Under the pieces are notes generated by a model. It did no database searches. It saw only the letters and a program-made list of their open reading frames with translations, and had not been told where the DNA came from. Made by a program: the position numbers and the translations under genes. Positions 1 to 9,430 of a stretch of DNA of 64,000 nt are shown here, in pieces. Numbering within the stretch: the stretch's first letter is position 1; every line of letters starts with the position of its first letter. This stretch comes from Daucus carota subsp. sativus (taxonomy: Eukaryota > Streptophyta > Magnoliopsida > Apiales > Apiaceae), in the NCBI RefSeq assembly GCF_001625215.2, contig NC_030382.2, positions 31,172,610-31,236,609 on the forward strand. Direction: 5' to 3'.

Positions 1-375
1 CTTGGACCACAAATATCAATATCAAGGAGACCCACTTGAAAGTCCATAGCTGCCAGTGCATATGAAAGTTGAGCAGAGAATGTGCTCTTGCCAACCCCAC
101 CCTTGCCAGATAAAACTAGTATCTTGTGTTTTACAGTAGCCATTCTTTCTGCAATTGCAACCAAATCTGCAAAAAAAAAAAAATCATCAGTAAAATGAGA
201 TTATAGCATTAACAATGGGCAGAAAAAGAATCTTCTACTAGAATACCACTTTCAAGAAAAGAGTAATCACAAGACGCTTAATTTTACTAATATAATTAAA
301 CTTAGTTGCTTGAATCAACTGTCAAAGGTTACCTATACATATTACATGTACATGATGCTCTATTATATGATAATA

Positions 376-409
<34 letters not shown>

Positions 410-1237
410 AAGGACTGTTTGTGTTATTTCTCATTTCTGTGTTTATGTACGCATTTGTTTTTATATGTATGATACATCTAGGGTTTTGATGCTCGATTAG
501 TTGATTTACTCGATTCCAAAGTGCTTCTCGTAGAAACATATATGAAGAGTATCTGATTATAGAAACTTTTGTAATATGCTGATGATTTGAATTTTACAAA
601 GCTGTATTTCTATATTAAGATGTAAACAGCTGAGACTTTGGTTTTTACATCCTATACACCTTGTCTTAACTCCGATTTGGTGTGATTTAAGTTTGTTATT
701 TCTACTTAAGTTACTTTTGTGGTTTTTAACGATTTGGCGTGATTTAAGTTTGTTATTTCTACATCCTCTTTTAATGAAGGATTTTCCAGGAGAACTACTT
801 CTGCTACCATTGGCAACACATAAGCATTGGCAAACAAAATTGATTCGTTATAATCATACAAGTTCTGTATATATATTATTCAAAAAATCACCAATTACAC
901 TAAATAATTACACTAGAGAGAGAGAGAGAGATGACCAATTACACTAAATAGAGAGAGAGAGAGAGAGAACCAGGGTCAGGGCCTTTGGGGGCGGAAGCAC
1001 AAGCATCCTGATTAGGGCAACCAGCACAAGCATCAGATTTACCAGCAGACTCCGATGCAGGACCTGGGCAATCTGTAGTATACCAAACATATATTCCCCA
1101 ATCCATAAACACATAATCAATCAAATAAACATACATAACAGAGACAGATTCTGAGTGAGTTACTCACGTTCATTGGCATCTTCGGGGATATTATTGTCAC
1201 CGTTTTCTCTGGCACTCTTCGCCATTTTATCTGTCAT
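1..1237 (-). CDS. NBP35: NBP35, cytosolic Fe-S cluster assembly ATPase (5' part, cut by window edge)
   Basis: N-terminal part of the scaffold P-loop ATPase that assembles [4Fe-4S] clusters for cytosolic and nuclear proteins. Exons read on the minus strand: 1237-1168, 1072-971 and 166 to beyond base 1, with GT-AG borders and matching phases (AAC|AT gives His, G|AT gives Asp). The N-terminus has the family cluster motif C-X13-C-X2-C-X5-C (CPGP...DACAGC...DAC). Exon 3 reads [15 protein letters not shown] and then the Walker A loop GKGGVGKST, followed by [10 protein letters not shown]. The start at 1237 ([12 protein letters not shown]) has an in-frame alternative at 1225. The protein N-terminus is slightly longer than in Arabidopsis as I recall it. 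The 0.8 kb second intron holds a 31-base G run and GA repeats. The rest of the gene lies outside the window. Seen: motifs and splice sites. Known: family function. Confidence 0.93.
378..408. repeat. Poly(G) run of 31 bases in NBP35 intron 2
   Basis: An uninterrupted run of G on the plus strand (C on the transcribed strand) inside the intron between NBP35 exons 2 and 3. Such a run is prone to length error in sequencing, so the true length is uncertain. Confidence 0.95.
914..968. repeat. GA dinucleotide repeats abutting an NBP35 splice donor
   Basis: Two GA runs separated by a duplicated CCAATTACACTAAATA phrase. On the minus strand this is a CT-rich tract beginning a few bases inside intron 2, right after the donor at 970/971. 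Confidence 0.9.
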
Positions 1238-1377
1238 CTTCTGTTCTTTCTTTTCTGTTAACAAACACACAATCAAAATTTGTGAGTTTGGCCGACTTCC
1301 GTTTCTAACAAAATATCTCTGCCGACTAGCTACCTTCCTCGTTCCCACAATATCTTTTTTATCTTAGGGTCCAGGTC

Positions 1378-1580
1378 CCCAGCATATAACTGCTGGGGAG
1401 CCTTTATCCACCACCCAGTTTCTTGACCGTTGGATCAGCTCAGCAACGGTCTGGATTAAAAAAAATTACTGTGCGTCCGGCGCTTAAAAAGCGCCATACG
1501 TCTGTCGTCCAACGCTTTTTAACCGCTGGACGGGTAGATTTATTTTAACGCACAGCGCTTTTTAAGCGCTGGAAGCACAG
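1378..1580. repeat. Palindrome-rich patch with repeated GCGCTT(A)AAAAGCGC words
   Basis: Just upstream of NBP35. It holds a small hairpin (CCCAGCATATAACTGCTGGGG) and then three near-palindromic words built on GCGCTTTTTAAGCGC, each flanked by GTCC/GGAC or CACAG. It does not code. It resembles in style the word-rich Mutator-like elements at 39758-41050 and 55200-55500. No target duplication was found, so it could be an eroded transposon core or part of the NBP35 upstream region. Confidence 0.6.
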
Positions 1581-4094
1581 AAGGAATTCAAAAAAAATAT
1601 AAAAACAGAAACCCGTGTAGTAGCATATCATACTACAAACATATACAACCACCACCATTAAGAATTCCATACAAAGAATTCCATAAAACATGGATAATCT
1701 TTATACATTAAAACAACATAGAATGAGGTCTCGGGTATGACAAATACGATATCTGACGTATCGCAAGTGAGCTCACATATGATTAGTGTAATAACATGTT
1801 ACCGATGTTGAGTTGGATTGTTAAACAGGTTGACGTGTGCCAGCTTACCAAATACTGAAAAAAGGAGGACTCAAGGACGAGAACATAGTTGTGTCCATGT
1901 ACGACTGCTTATAATGAATATAATCCAAGGAAGGGTGTTATAATTAACAGTCCACGGTGATGATGTCTACGCCGGTGTTCCTAAGGTGCTTACTCATTCT
2001 ACGAATCTTTCGATATGTAATAAGTATTGTACATTCGCATGTTGTCTGATGGAATAATCTGCAACTCATATGTAGAATTCCATCATAAACCTCAAATATG
2101 GACCTATTTCTAAGGGGCATCTTATCAAACAGTTTGCAATCACACAGTTCATACGATATTATATTCATTAATTACTCCTAAAAAACTACGTAATCGATGA
2201 TATAAACAACCATTGTCTAACAACAATCAAAACACTAAGCTTGCAAGATAGAGATTATCGTTTACCTGATTGAATAAGAACTCAAAGTTTGATATGTCTT
2301 CAACTGCCGAGAAAAGCAACAACTGACGAGAATATATGTTGATCCTCGTTCTGATGACGAGGCCGTTTGGGTTAGCTTGAAAAAAGTACTTCATGGGGTA
2401 CAAGTGAGAAGTAAAAAATTAATAAAGTTAATAAAATTAAAAAATTTAATAAAGTGTTTGGAAAAGAAGCAGAAGCTGTGATAAAAAAACATTCTCAGCT
2501 TTTTAAAAGTGCTTCTACTTCTTTACACAACCAAACAGCCCCAATGTTGACCCATTTTAAAAAAAATATTTTTTAAGCAATTATATAGTTGTTTATAAAC
2601 AATATTTTATTTTTAGTTATATTTTATAAATTATTTTATATGTCCTGATAAATTTAAGTAAACATTTTTATTCTCACAAACTAAAATGAAATGAAATTAC
2701 AAAATAAATGTGATACACACATACTAATAGTTATAAATTCATCCACTAAATTCAAAATTTTAAATCAAGGAACATTCTTACATAATTTTTATATATTCTA
2801 AATTTAAAATTTGTTAAACTTTTTTAAGCGCAAGTGTTGAGTAATTATTTCATCTTTTGAGTTTGTTTCATACTATATCATTAACTTTAGACTAGCACAC
2901 ACTCTATTCATTTAATTGATATTATGAAGAAACCGGAGTTTCTGAAGTTGTTGAAAGAGTTAGTCAAGACCCAAGAGTATTTCACATAAATCTCCGGTCA
3001 AATTGTTCGTCGTCACATCAACATTGTTGTTTCCACCTTTTGAATTTACTTTGATTCCATTATTTACAAGTTTCACCACCAACTTTGTGCTTGAAAGATC
3101 AAGGAACAACCAAAGGCAATGCATTTTAAGACCTATTTGAACAAGACAGTTAAAGAATAGAGTTGAGAGACAATGCAAGTTGTCCGAAGTGCAGCGACCT
3201 AAATGTGAATATGATGCATCACTATGTACATTGTACAGTAGATCTTGCCACTGGCCATTGGTGGGGGTTAGCTCAAAGTGCTCAAAATTGTATATAATTC
3301 ATATAGGTAGGTCAACATGGGACATCGTCCGAGAGTTCAGCCATGCTTACATCATTGTCATCGCAAAAACTGTGTAGGATTAGTAACCAGATGACAACAG
3401 CGAAGGGAAATTACTATCCTGAAATCAATATCAAAGAACAATTAGATTTGAACTAGCAATACAAATGATCGAATAACAAACTACCAAGAAGATTGATATC
3501 AAACACAGTTAACATCAGTGTTGGGAAAATGAGCACTGCAGTTTCTGCAAAAACTAATAACCTTGAAATGAATTACATTTCATGTATTGTTACCAATTAA
3601 TATAAGCTGCAACATGGCCAGGGGATCATACCTTTTCTTTTCAGTTTTCAAACACTTTATCTGTTTATTTTATGTTTTTGCTAATTATCAAGCACTTCAT
3701 TTTACATTATGAAGAAGGTTTTACAATTAAGGATTGTGAACAGATATTAAAATGCAGCTCCACAATAATGCTAATTACAGAGAATCCAAGACACAAGTAA
3801 TTGTAGTCTTCACTCAGGGTACTAGACTCAAAATTTCTCAAGCATTCAAAAATTACTGGCATTCTCGCCAAAACGCACCTCTACTATAATAATAAATAAT
3901 ATAAATATAGTAAACCCAAGAATCAAGATACTAAAAGTAATTTTAGTCTCCACCGAGATCAATAGACTCAAAATCTCCGCATATATCACATAAGGAGTTG
4001 GTTCAACCAAAAGCAGCCAAGTAACAATAATGATTTATGAACATTATCACCACATTCGCGCTTGTATGAAACAAAACTTTAGTGAATATAATTA
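1581..4094. other. Gene-poor AT-rich stretch
   Basis: No supported gene. A 74-codon minus-strand reading frame at 1944-2168 has no recognised family. Bases about 2371-2541 start with GGCCGTTTGGGTTAGCTTG and end with ACCAAACAGCCCC, the terminal style of small Harbinger/hAT-type MITEs, and share AAGTGCTTCTACTT-type words with the elements at 38.7 kb and 43.5 kb. The remainder is unstructured AT-rich DNA. Confidence 0.6.
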
Positions 4095-4531
4095 GGGGCC
4101 ATTTGGTGGAGGTAATATGTAAAATATTTTTGAAATCAAAACTTTAACTTTCATTTATACTTTATTTTAGAAATCATAAAAAACAAAAGTAATATGTAAA
4201 ATATTTTTGAAAATCAAAAATTATTTTTAATTTAGTAATAAATGAAAAACAATTTTTGATATAATTTACAAGTCAAGGTATTTAAATACTTTTTATATAA
4301 CAAACTGTATTGATTTATATAAATAAATAACCCATATTATTATAAACATACCGACTTTTTTGAAATTATATAATACCTAGAGAATCACATAGGGAGATAT
4401 TCGTATAATTTTCTATTCCGTTTCCGTATCAAAACCAAACTAGTAATACAATTCAGTATCATTCCTTTCATTTCTCCTCATTTCCCTTTCTAAATTCCAT
4501 TCCGTTTGCCCGAGTCAAACCAAATGAGCCC
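4095..4531. mobile_element. Harbinger-type MITE (TTA target duplication)
   Basis: Terminal inverted repeat GGGGCCATTTGGT at the left and ACCAAATGAGCCC at the right, flanked on both sides by TTA (4092-4094 and 4532-4534). A 3 bp TTA duplication is the PIF/Harbinger signature. The 437 bp inside are AT-rich and non-coding. Confidence 0.7.
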
Positions 4532-4534
4532 TTA

Positions 4535-5351
4535 TATTAATATCAGCAGGACATAAAGATTTCTGTGACCACAATGTTACAATAGATATCTCAAACTATT
4601 TACTCGCGGGTTTGATCCAGTTTTATTGAACAAAAATGGCAAATACTGATTTTGAAGATTAGTTTTGTAATCTGAGATTTAAGGATTCAAAATCAAAATA
4701 CCTAAGGTTATACAAAACTGTCATACAACAGTCCAAGTCATAGAACCCACAAGAAAGCCCTCATATATTTCGAATTTTAGGGGAAATAATTAAGTTTTTA
4801 TTTATACACTGACCGTGTATAATCCACTTACAAAAAAGCATACCTCAATACCCCTCTACCCTTAGTCAGCCAAGCCACAAGTTGCCTAGTTACACAGACT
4901 GAAAGAAGCATAATATATTATTTTCACTATATGAAATTATATTAACCAGAATCATAATATCATATACATGTACATTTATTACAGATAAAGATGCTTAAAC
5001 TTCTCCAAACATTTTTTAAAATCAGGAGTAACAAAGAATCCAATACAATCATGCATTCTGAATCCTTAATTCATGCTATATGATATAGTATAAGCTGAAA
5101 TACACCAAAATAAAATGCACAGATGCTGTACAAAGAATAGGAATAACATTTATTACTCGTAACATGATATGACACCATGTCCAAAAACTTCATAATTTCA
5201 CAAGAATGAACATACCACATTAATCCCTACAACCAGCTCTTCTTGCAACCTCAATCTTTTAGCAAGAAGATATCACCTGGGAGTATGTAATGTAAGATCA
5301 TACATCGTGAAGTTTAAGGAAGCAATCGAAATCACAAATTGTAAAAAAATC
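4535..5351. other. Spacer downstream of nMAT2
   Basis: AT-rich spacer that must hold the nMAT2 3' untranslated region and polyadenylation site. I see no other gene or clear mobile element. Confidence 0.5.
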
Positions 5352-7562
5352 TTACATTTGTTCTGCATAATAACTAATTCCATTCTCTTTCTCATCTCCA
5401 GCCAGTTGGTCATCAGATTTATCATTTGATTCCACTAACATTTCTTCTCTCTTTTCAGTTGTAGAACATTGCTCTAGTTTTGGCAGAGCACTTCTTTTGT
5501 AGTTCCACACCAGCATAGAAGTGTAATCTTGTGGTGATACCAGACCTTGTTCACTAAGGCATTGCCTTTGCTCCTCAAGAGTTTTTGGATCATCAAGCTT
5601 TATATATTCAATCAAAGCCTTCTCATGTTCTGGCCTCCAACCAGTTGGAAACAGAGTGTAATCAGTCTCTGGCACAAGAGACATCCGAGTGTACTGAAGC
5701 CCGTCGATCGACTCTGCAAGGCCCATTCTCAGCAAATTATGATACTCTGGTGACTGCCCTTTTTTCTCCTTGATAGGCCGACTTAGGTTCCTAGCGCCAA
5801 TCTTGTAAACCTTTGCTCGTGACCTGAGCTTATATTTTGCAGCATAGAGCTTTGCAAGCGATCCCCTGATAATATAAGAGCAAAAATTGACAATTTTCTT
5901 CCTGTTGTCAGCAAATCTATACCATTCAACCATTGTAGAAAGAAATTTGTTCATTTGCGCATTCGTGTGAGCTTGAGTGGCATGGAACATTCTGAAGCAT
6001 GGTTGCGGATCTGGATCTCTATCCCCCTTGAGATAATTTAACTTTCTAAATTGTTTAATGCACTGTTTGAGGCTTGCTGTAACTGACAGTAATGTCCCGA
6101 CACCTTTTTCGCTTATAATCTTCCCCCCGGTTGCAGTATAACGAAGAGTGGGATACACCACTCTACGACACAATACGTGGTCAAGAAACATTATACCCTT
6201 TGTTATGTGTTCAATAGGAAGGCACTCATTGTCTAGCTTAAGCATATACTTCTGATCACAAAACTCAATTAACTGTTTTCTCAGTGTAGCAGCATCTGCT
6301 CTGGGTCCCCTAACTCCAATCAATATATGACCACCAAAACGTACATAATCAATTTTCCGGGTCTTATCCGGTCCACTGGTGGGAACAAATTCTGGCCAGG
6401 ATGTATTTCCCTGTTCAATTTCTCCATCTGGAGCATTCCATATGACATCACTCTTGGAAGGCTTATAAAATTCTTTAATTTTACCCTCCATCCAGCGATC
6501 CAATTCATCAAGGCAAACATTAGCCAAAAGGGGGCTAAGGATTCCACAATGCCCCCAAGATGGAACTTTCTCAGCTTCCTCCGGAGCAAATCCAAAAAAT
6601 GATTCTAGCCAAAATGGGTCAGGCTTTGGTTCATCATCAGCTAATATTTTCTTTTTCTGGTACTTCCTCTTTACCTTTTTCTTCTTCTCTGCTTCATCAA
6701 CCTGACTAGTGATCACAGGTGTAACCAATGCAGATTTCACCAAATCAATCACCATCTTATCTCTAACATCCCGCATCAAAGCACTAATAACTATCCCAAC
6801 CTTCATCCCATCCAATACCGTACTCAAATCCCCTTTTATATACCACAAATAACCTGCAAAACTCCTCCGTACAACCCTCAATACAGTATGAGCTGTCCTC
6901 CCGGGCCTAAATGCAAACGACTTCTGCGAAAACCGAGCTTCATAAATTGGCTCTAGAATCATAAACAAAACCTCCTGAACAATCTTATCTTGAAAAGCAG
7001 CCGGTTGAGTAGTCGTCAAAATAGCTCTAATCTTTCTCTTCGACAATGATTCATACTCAGTCTTATCCTTAGGTGACTTAATAAAAAACTCCAACCTAGC
7101 ACCCCACTTAAACCTATTATCAAGAACAGCATTCCTAAGAGCCAACAAATCCTCAAGTGCGGACCTTTGTACCGCACTTCGAGGCATATAAGCGCCCATT
7201 TCATCAGCACATACTTTCTGATAAGCTAAAACCCACAACTCAAATCTCCTCAAATAACTGACCAAATTAGTAGCTGTTCTTTCGGGGTCTCGGAAATTTT
7301 CAATCCACATTTGTGAACAAACAGCAACACCATCCTCCTTCATTAAGGTAGACGGGTCATCGGGGTCCAAGACCCTCCTATTATGTGTTGAAGTGTACAT
7401 AAAAGCTCTAAATAACATAACCCCATTATTTCTAGGTTTCAATCTACATGACCCAGCTTGTAATACAGTAGAATTACATAGAGGATATGAGTACTTAGTA
7501 AGCAAGTGATGACCAAAAATACTAAGCCGACGACGCATTGGAACTTGAATATATAAACTCAA
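5352..7562 (-). CDS. NMAT2: Nuclear-encoded mitochondrial group II intron maturase, nMAT2 type
   Basis: Single-exon gene of 736 residues. It encodes a maturase derived from a group II intron protein that is imported into mitochondria and helps splice organellar introns such as those in nad and cox transcripts (family knowledge). Order: a basic Ser/Arg-rich N-terminus fitting a transit peptide; an RT-like region at about 160-460 with KGDLSTVLDG (motif A, Asp245) and GILSPLLANVCLDELD (motif B); a Lys-rich insert at about 292-306; and a maturase X domain at about 525-590 (MVEWYRFADNRKK...SYIIRGSLAKLYAAKYK). The catalytic YxDD box is replaced by FGGH (about 409-412), so reverse transcription should be lost, and no C-terminal endonuclease domain is seen. 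This fits nMAT1/nMAT2 rather than nMAT3/nMAT4, and the length and remembered sequence fit nMAT2. The second Met (MRRRLSIFG, residue 9, base 7538) may be the true start. Confidence 0.88.
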   Translation of the reverse strand: MSLYIQVPMRRRLSIFGHHLLTKYSYPLCNSTVLQAGSCRLKPRNNGVMLFRAFMYTSTHNRRVLDPDDPSTLMKEDGVAVCSQMWIENFRDPERTATNLVSYLRRFELWVLAYQKVCADEMGAYMPRSAVQRSALEDLLALRNAVLDNRFKWGARLEFFIKSPKDKTEYESLSKRKIRAILTTTQPAAFQDKIVQEVLFMILEPIYEARFSQKSFAFRPGRTAHTVLRVVRRSFAGYLWYIKGDLSTVLDGMKVGIVISALMRDVRDKMVIDLVKSALVTPVITSQVDEAEKKKKVKRKYQKKKILADDEPKPDPFWLESFFGFAPEEAEKVPSWGHCGILSPLLANVCLDELDRWMEGKIKEFYKPSKSDVIWNAPDGEIEQGNTSWPEFVPTSGPDKTRKIDYVRFGGHILIGVRGPRADAATLRKQLIEFCDQKYMLKLDNECLPIEHITKGIMFLDHVLCRRVVYPTLRYTATGGKIISEKGVGTLLSVTASLKQCIKQFRKLNYLKGDRDPDPQPCFRMFHATQAHTNAQMNKFLSTMVEWYRFADNRKKIVNFCSYIIRGSLAKLYAAKYKLRSRAKVYKIGARNLSRPIKEKKGQSPEYHNLLRMGLAESIDGLQYTRMSLVPETDYTLFPTGWRPEHEKALIEYIKLDDPKTLEEQRQCLSEQGLVSPQDYTSMLVWNYKRSALPKLEQCSTTEKREEMLVESNDKSDDQLAGDEKENGISYYAEQM

Positions 7563-8069
7563 AAGTTCATGTCATTCCTAAAATTCACTGTATAATGGAG
7601 AACATGTAAGAATACGACAGTAGTTGATCCCTAAGTGATGTTGAAATATTCTGAACTAGAGCTGCACGCCAAGTGTTTGACGAAATGTCTGAACAAAATA
7701 TTTGGATTCTGAAGAGCACAGTGTATAAAAGAAAGTTGGGATACCTCTTAAACCCTTGCTTGTGAAATGTATAAAGGGTTTAGCTTGTTTCAGTCAGGCA
7801 CTCTCAGCTCTTTAGGTATCAACATTTTCTCCCCTTTTTTCCCTTTAATCCCAACCCGTGCCAGCTTCGGAAATGGCATAAAATAATCGTATCCGACTTA
7901 TATCCCAAATCTGAAATTTGATATTAATTGAATTCAATTTTATGGGTTTAGATTTAATTAAATCCAATATTTCAATTTGAAATTTAAAATTTTATCTGAG
8001 CCTATCCGAATTCGAAATTCTAAAAACACCTGGTTATAGGATATTTTATTTTATAATATATATTTAATA
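7563..8069. other. nMAT2 upstream region
   Basis: Holds the presumed promoter and 5' untranslated region of nMAT2. No clear TATA box or other element can be assigned with confidence. Confidence 0.4.
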
Positions 8070-8315
8070 CTCCTTTTGTCATTCTTATTTATTTACAGTT
8101 TTTTTATACTGCTCGATACGTATTTTAGGACGCATATAAAACATAATTGTATAACTTATTATTAAAAAATTTCTTTTTTCATAAAAATTTAAACATCAAA
8201 TTTTTATTCAAAAGAAAAAAGTTCAAAATAGTTTATAGAACTACGTTTTACGAGAGTATTAAAATGCGTGCTGAACCCCGTCCCCAATGTAAACAAATGA
8301 GGGGGACGGAGGGAG
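8070..8315. mobile_element. Stowaway-type MITE, TA target duplication
   Basis: Right end GGGGGACGGAGGGAG, left end CTCCTTTTGTCATTC (degenerate copy of CTCCCTCCGTCCC), flanked by TA at 8068-8069 and 8316-8317. The internal part shares GTCCCCAATGTAAACAA and ATTAAA-GTGC words with copies ending at 8787, 20446 and 47020. Confidence 0.8.
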
Positions 8316-8452
8316 TAATATATTATATATTGTAATATTATAATGTATTATAATTTATACATTATTAGATATTTATAAAATATTTTTTAATTAATAATTA
8401 AATCCAAGATATGTCGAATTAGATACATAATATTATATATAATAATTATATA

Positions 8453-8544
8453 AATTTAGGTTCAAAATTTAGCTACTATATATTGCACTTAAAATAATAC
8501 AAGTTAAAGTGCAATATATAGCATCTAAATTTTGAACCTAAAAT
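8453..8544. repeat. Hairpin with arms of about 38 bp
   Basis: Left arm AAATTTAGGTTCAAAATTTA... and right arm ...TAAATTTTGAACCTAAAATT pair almost fully, enclosing AGCTACTATATATTGCACTT against its complement with a loop of about 13 bases. It may be a minimal MITE or a small-RNA precursor; no flanking duplication was established. Confidence 0.75.
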
Positions 8545-8619
8545 TATATGAAAAGAATATAATTATATTTTAAACTAAATTAGCAACAAATAGTTTATTT
8601 CAAAACATATAAAATAAAA

Positions 8620-8787
8620 TAATCATTTTCTGAATAAAAGTTTAAAGATCATTTTTATTCAGAAATTCTTTTAAAAAAGTAATAAAATTATAATTTACAC
8701 GAAGATTAAAGTGTTTGTTATGTCCCTTGATGTATCTAAGGGAGTATTAATCTGTTTTGACTTCCTCACTAATGTATCCGGAGGGAG
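8620..8787. mobile_element. Stowaway-type MITE fragment (right half)
   Basis: Ends CCGGAGGGAG followed by TA, preceded by the TTCTGAATAAAA...TTTTATTCAGAAA hairpin also seen in the fragment ending at 20446. GGGAGTATTAATCTGT occurs twice (8741 and 8783), so the end was locally duplicated. The left end is not recognisable. Confidence 0.55.
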
Positions 8788-9430
8788 TATTAATCTGTGT
8801 TACATGTGTAACATGGTTGTAACATGATGTAAGCATCTGGTTTTCTGCTAGCGTTTGCTCCGATATCTATCAAATTTCGATGGAGTTTGTTACTGGACTG
8901 CTGGTGTTTTTTTTATAATTACTTGAGTTGTGTTTGTTATGTGCACGAAATAGTTGTATTTTTTTTTTTGGAAAACAGAAATAGTTGTGTTTGTGCAATG
9001 TGATTCATCTAGCTTTTTTATGGATATAATAACTTATACCCTATCCCATCAAGTGAAAAAGAAAACTTATAGTGCCCCTGAATGAATTTCAGGAGAATAA
9101 AACTAAAAGCATAGGTTTACTTGGCCAAAAAAAAAAAACATCCAAAAGCTCTGTCTGAATAGTTGCCAGTCAACAACTAATAAACAAAGTCAGGAGTCAA
9201 GCAAATGTTACATGTAGATGGTGATAACTAAGGATACCCAGAGCAGGCAGAAGTTTTATGAGCTGGATGGAATACTGTAAAGATTAGGCTATCCTAGTAT
9301 GATAAAATTGTCCAGAATCACCAAGTTAGCATGATCCAACTAACAGGTTTATCAATTGAGTTGAACCATTATGCGGACTCTCATTATCAGTCCATGCAAT
9401 AAGACAGCAAAAACATCCAGAACGGTAAAT

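Noticed and set aside
306..500. Open frame with a run of glycines
   Set aside because: It is only the translation of the 31-base G run in an NBP35 intron.
1944..2168. 74-codon frame as a small gene
   Set aside because: No homology recalled, no splice or promoter support, and length is within chance for AT-rich DNA.
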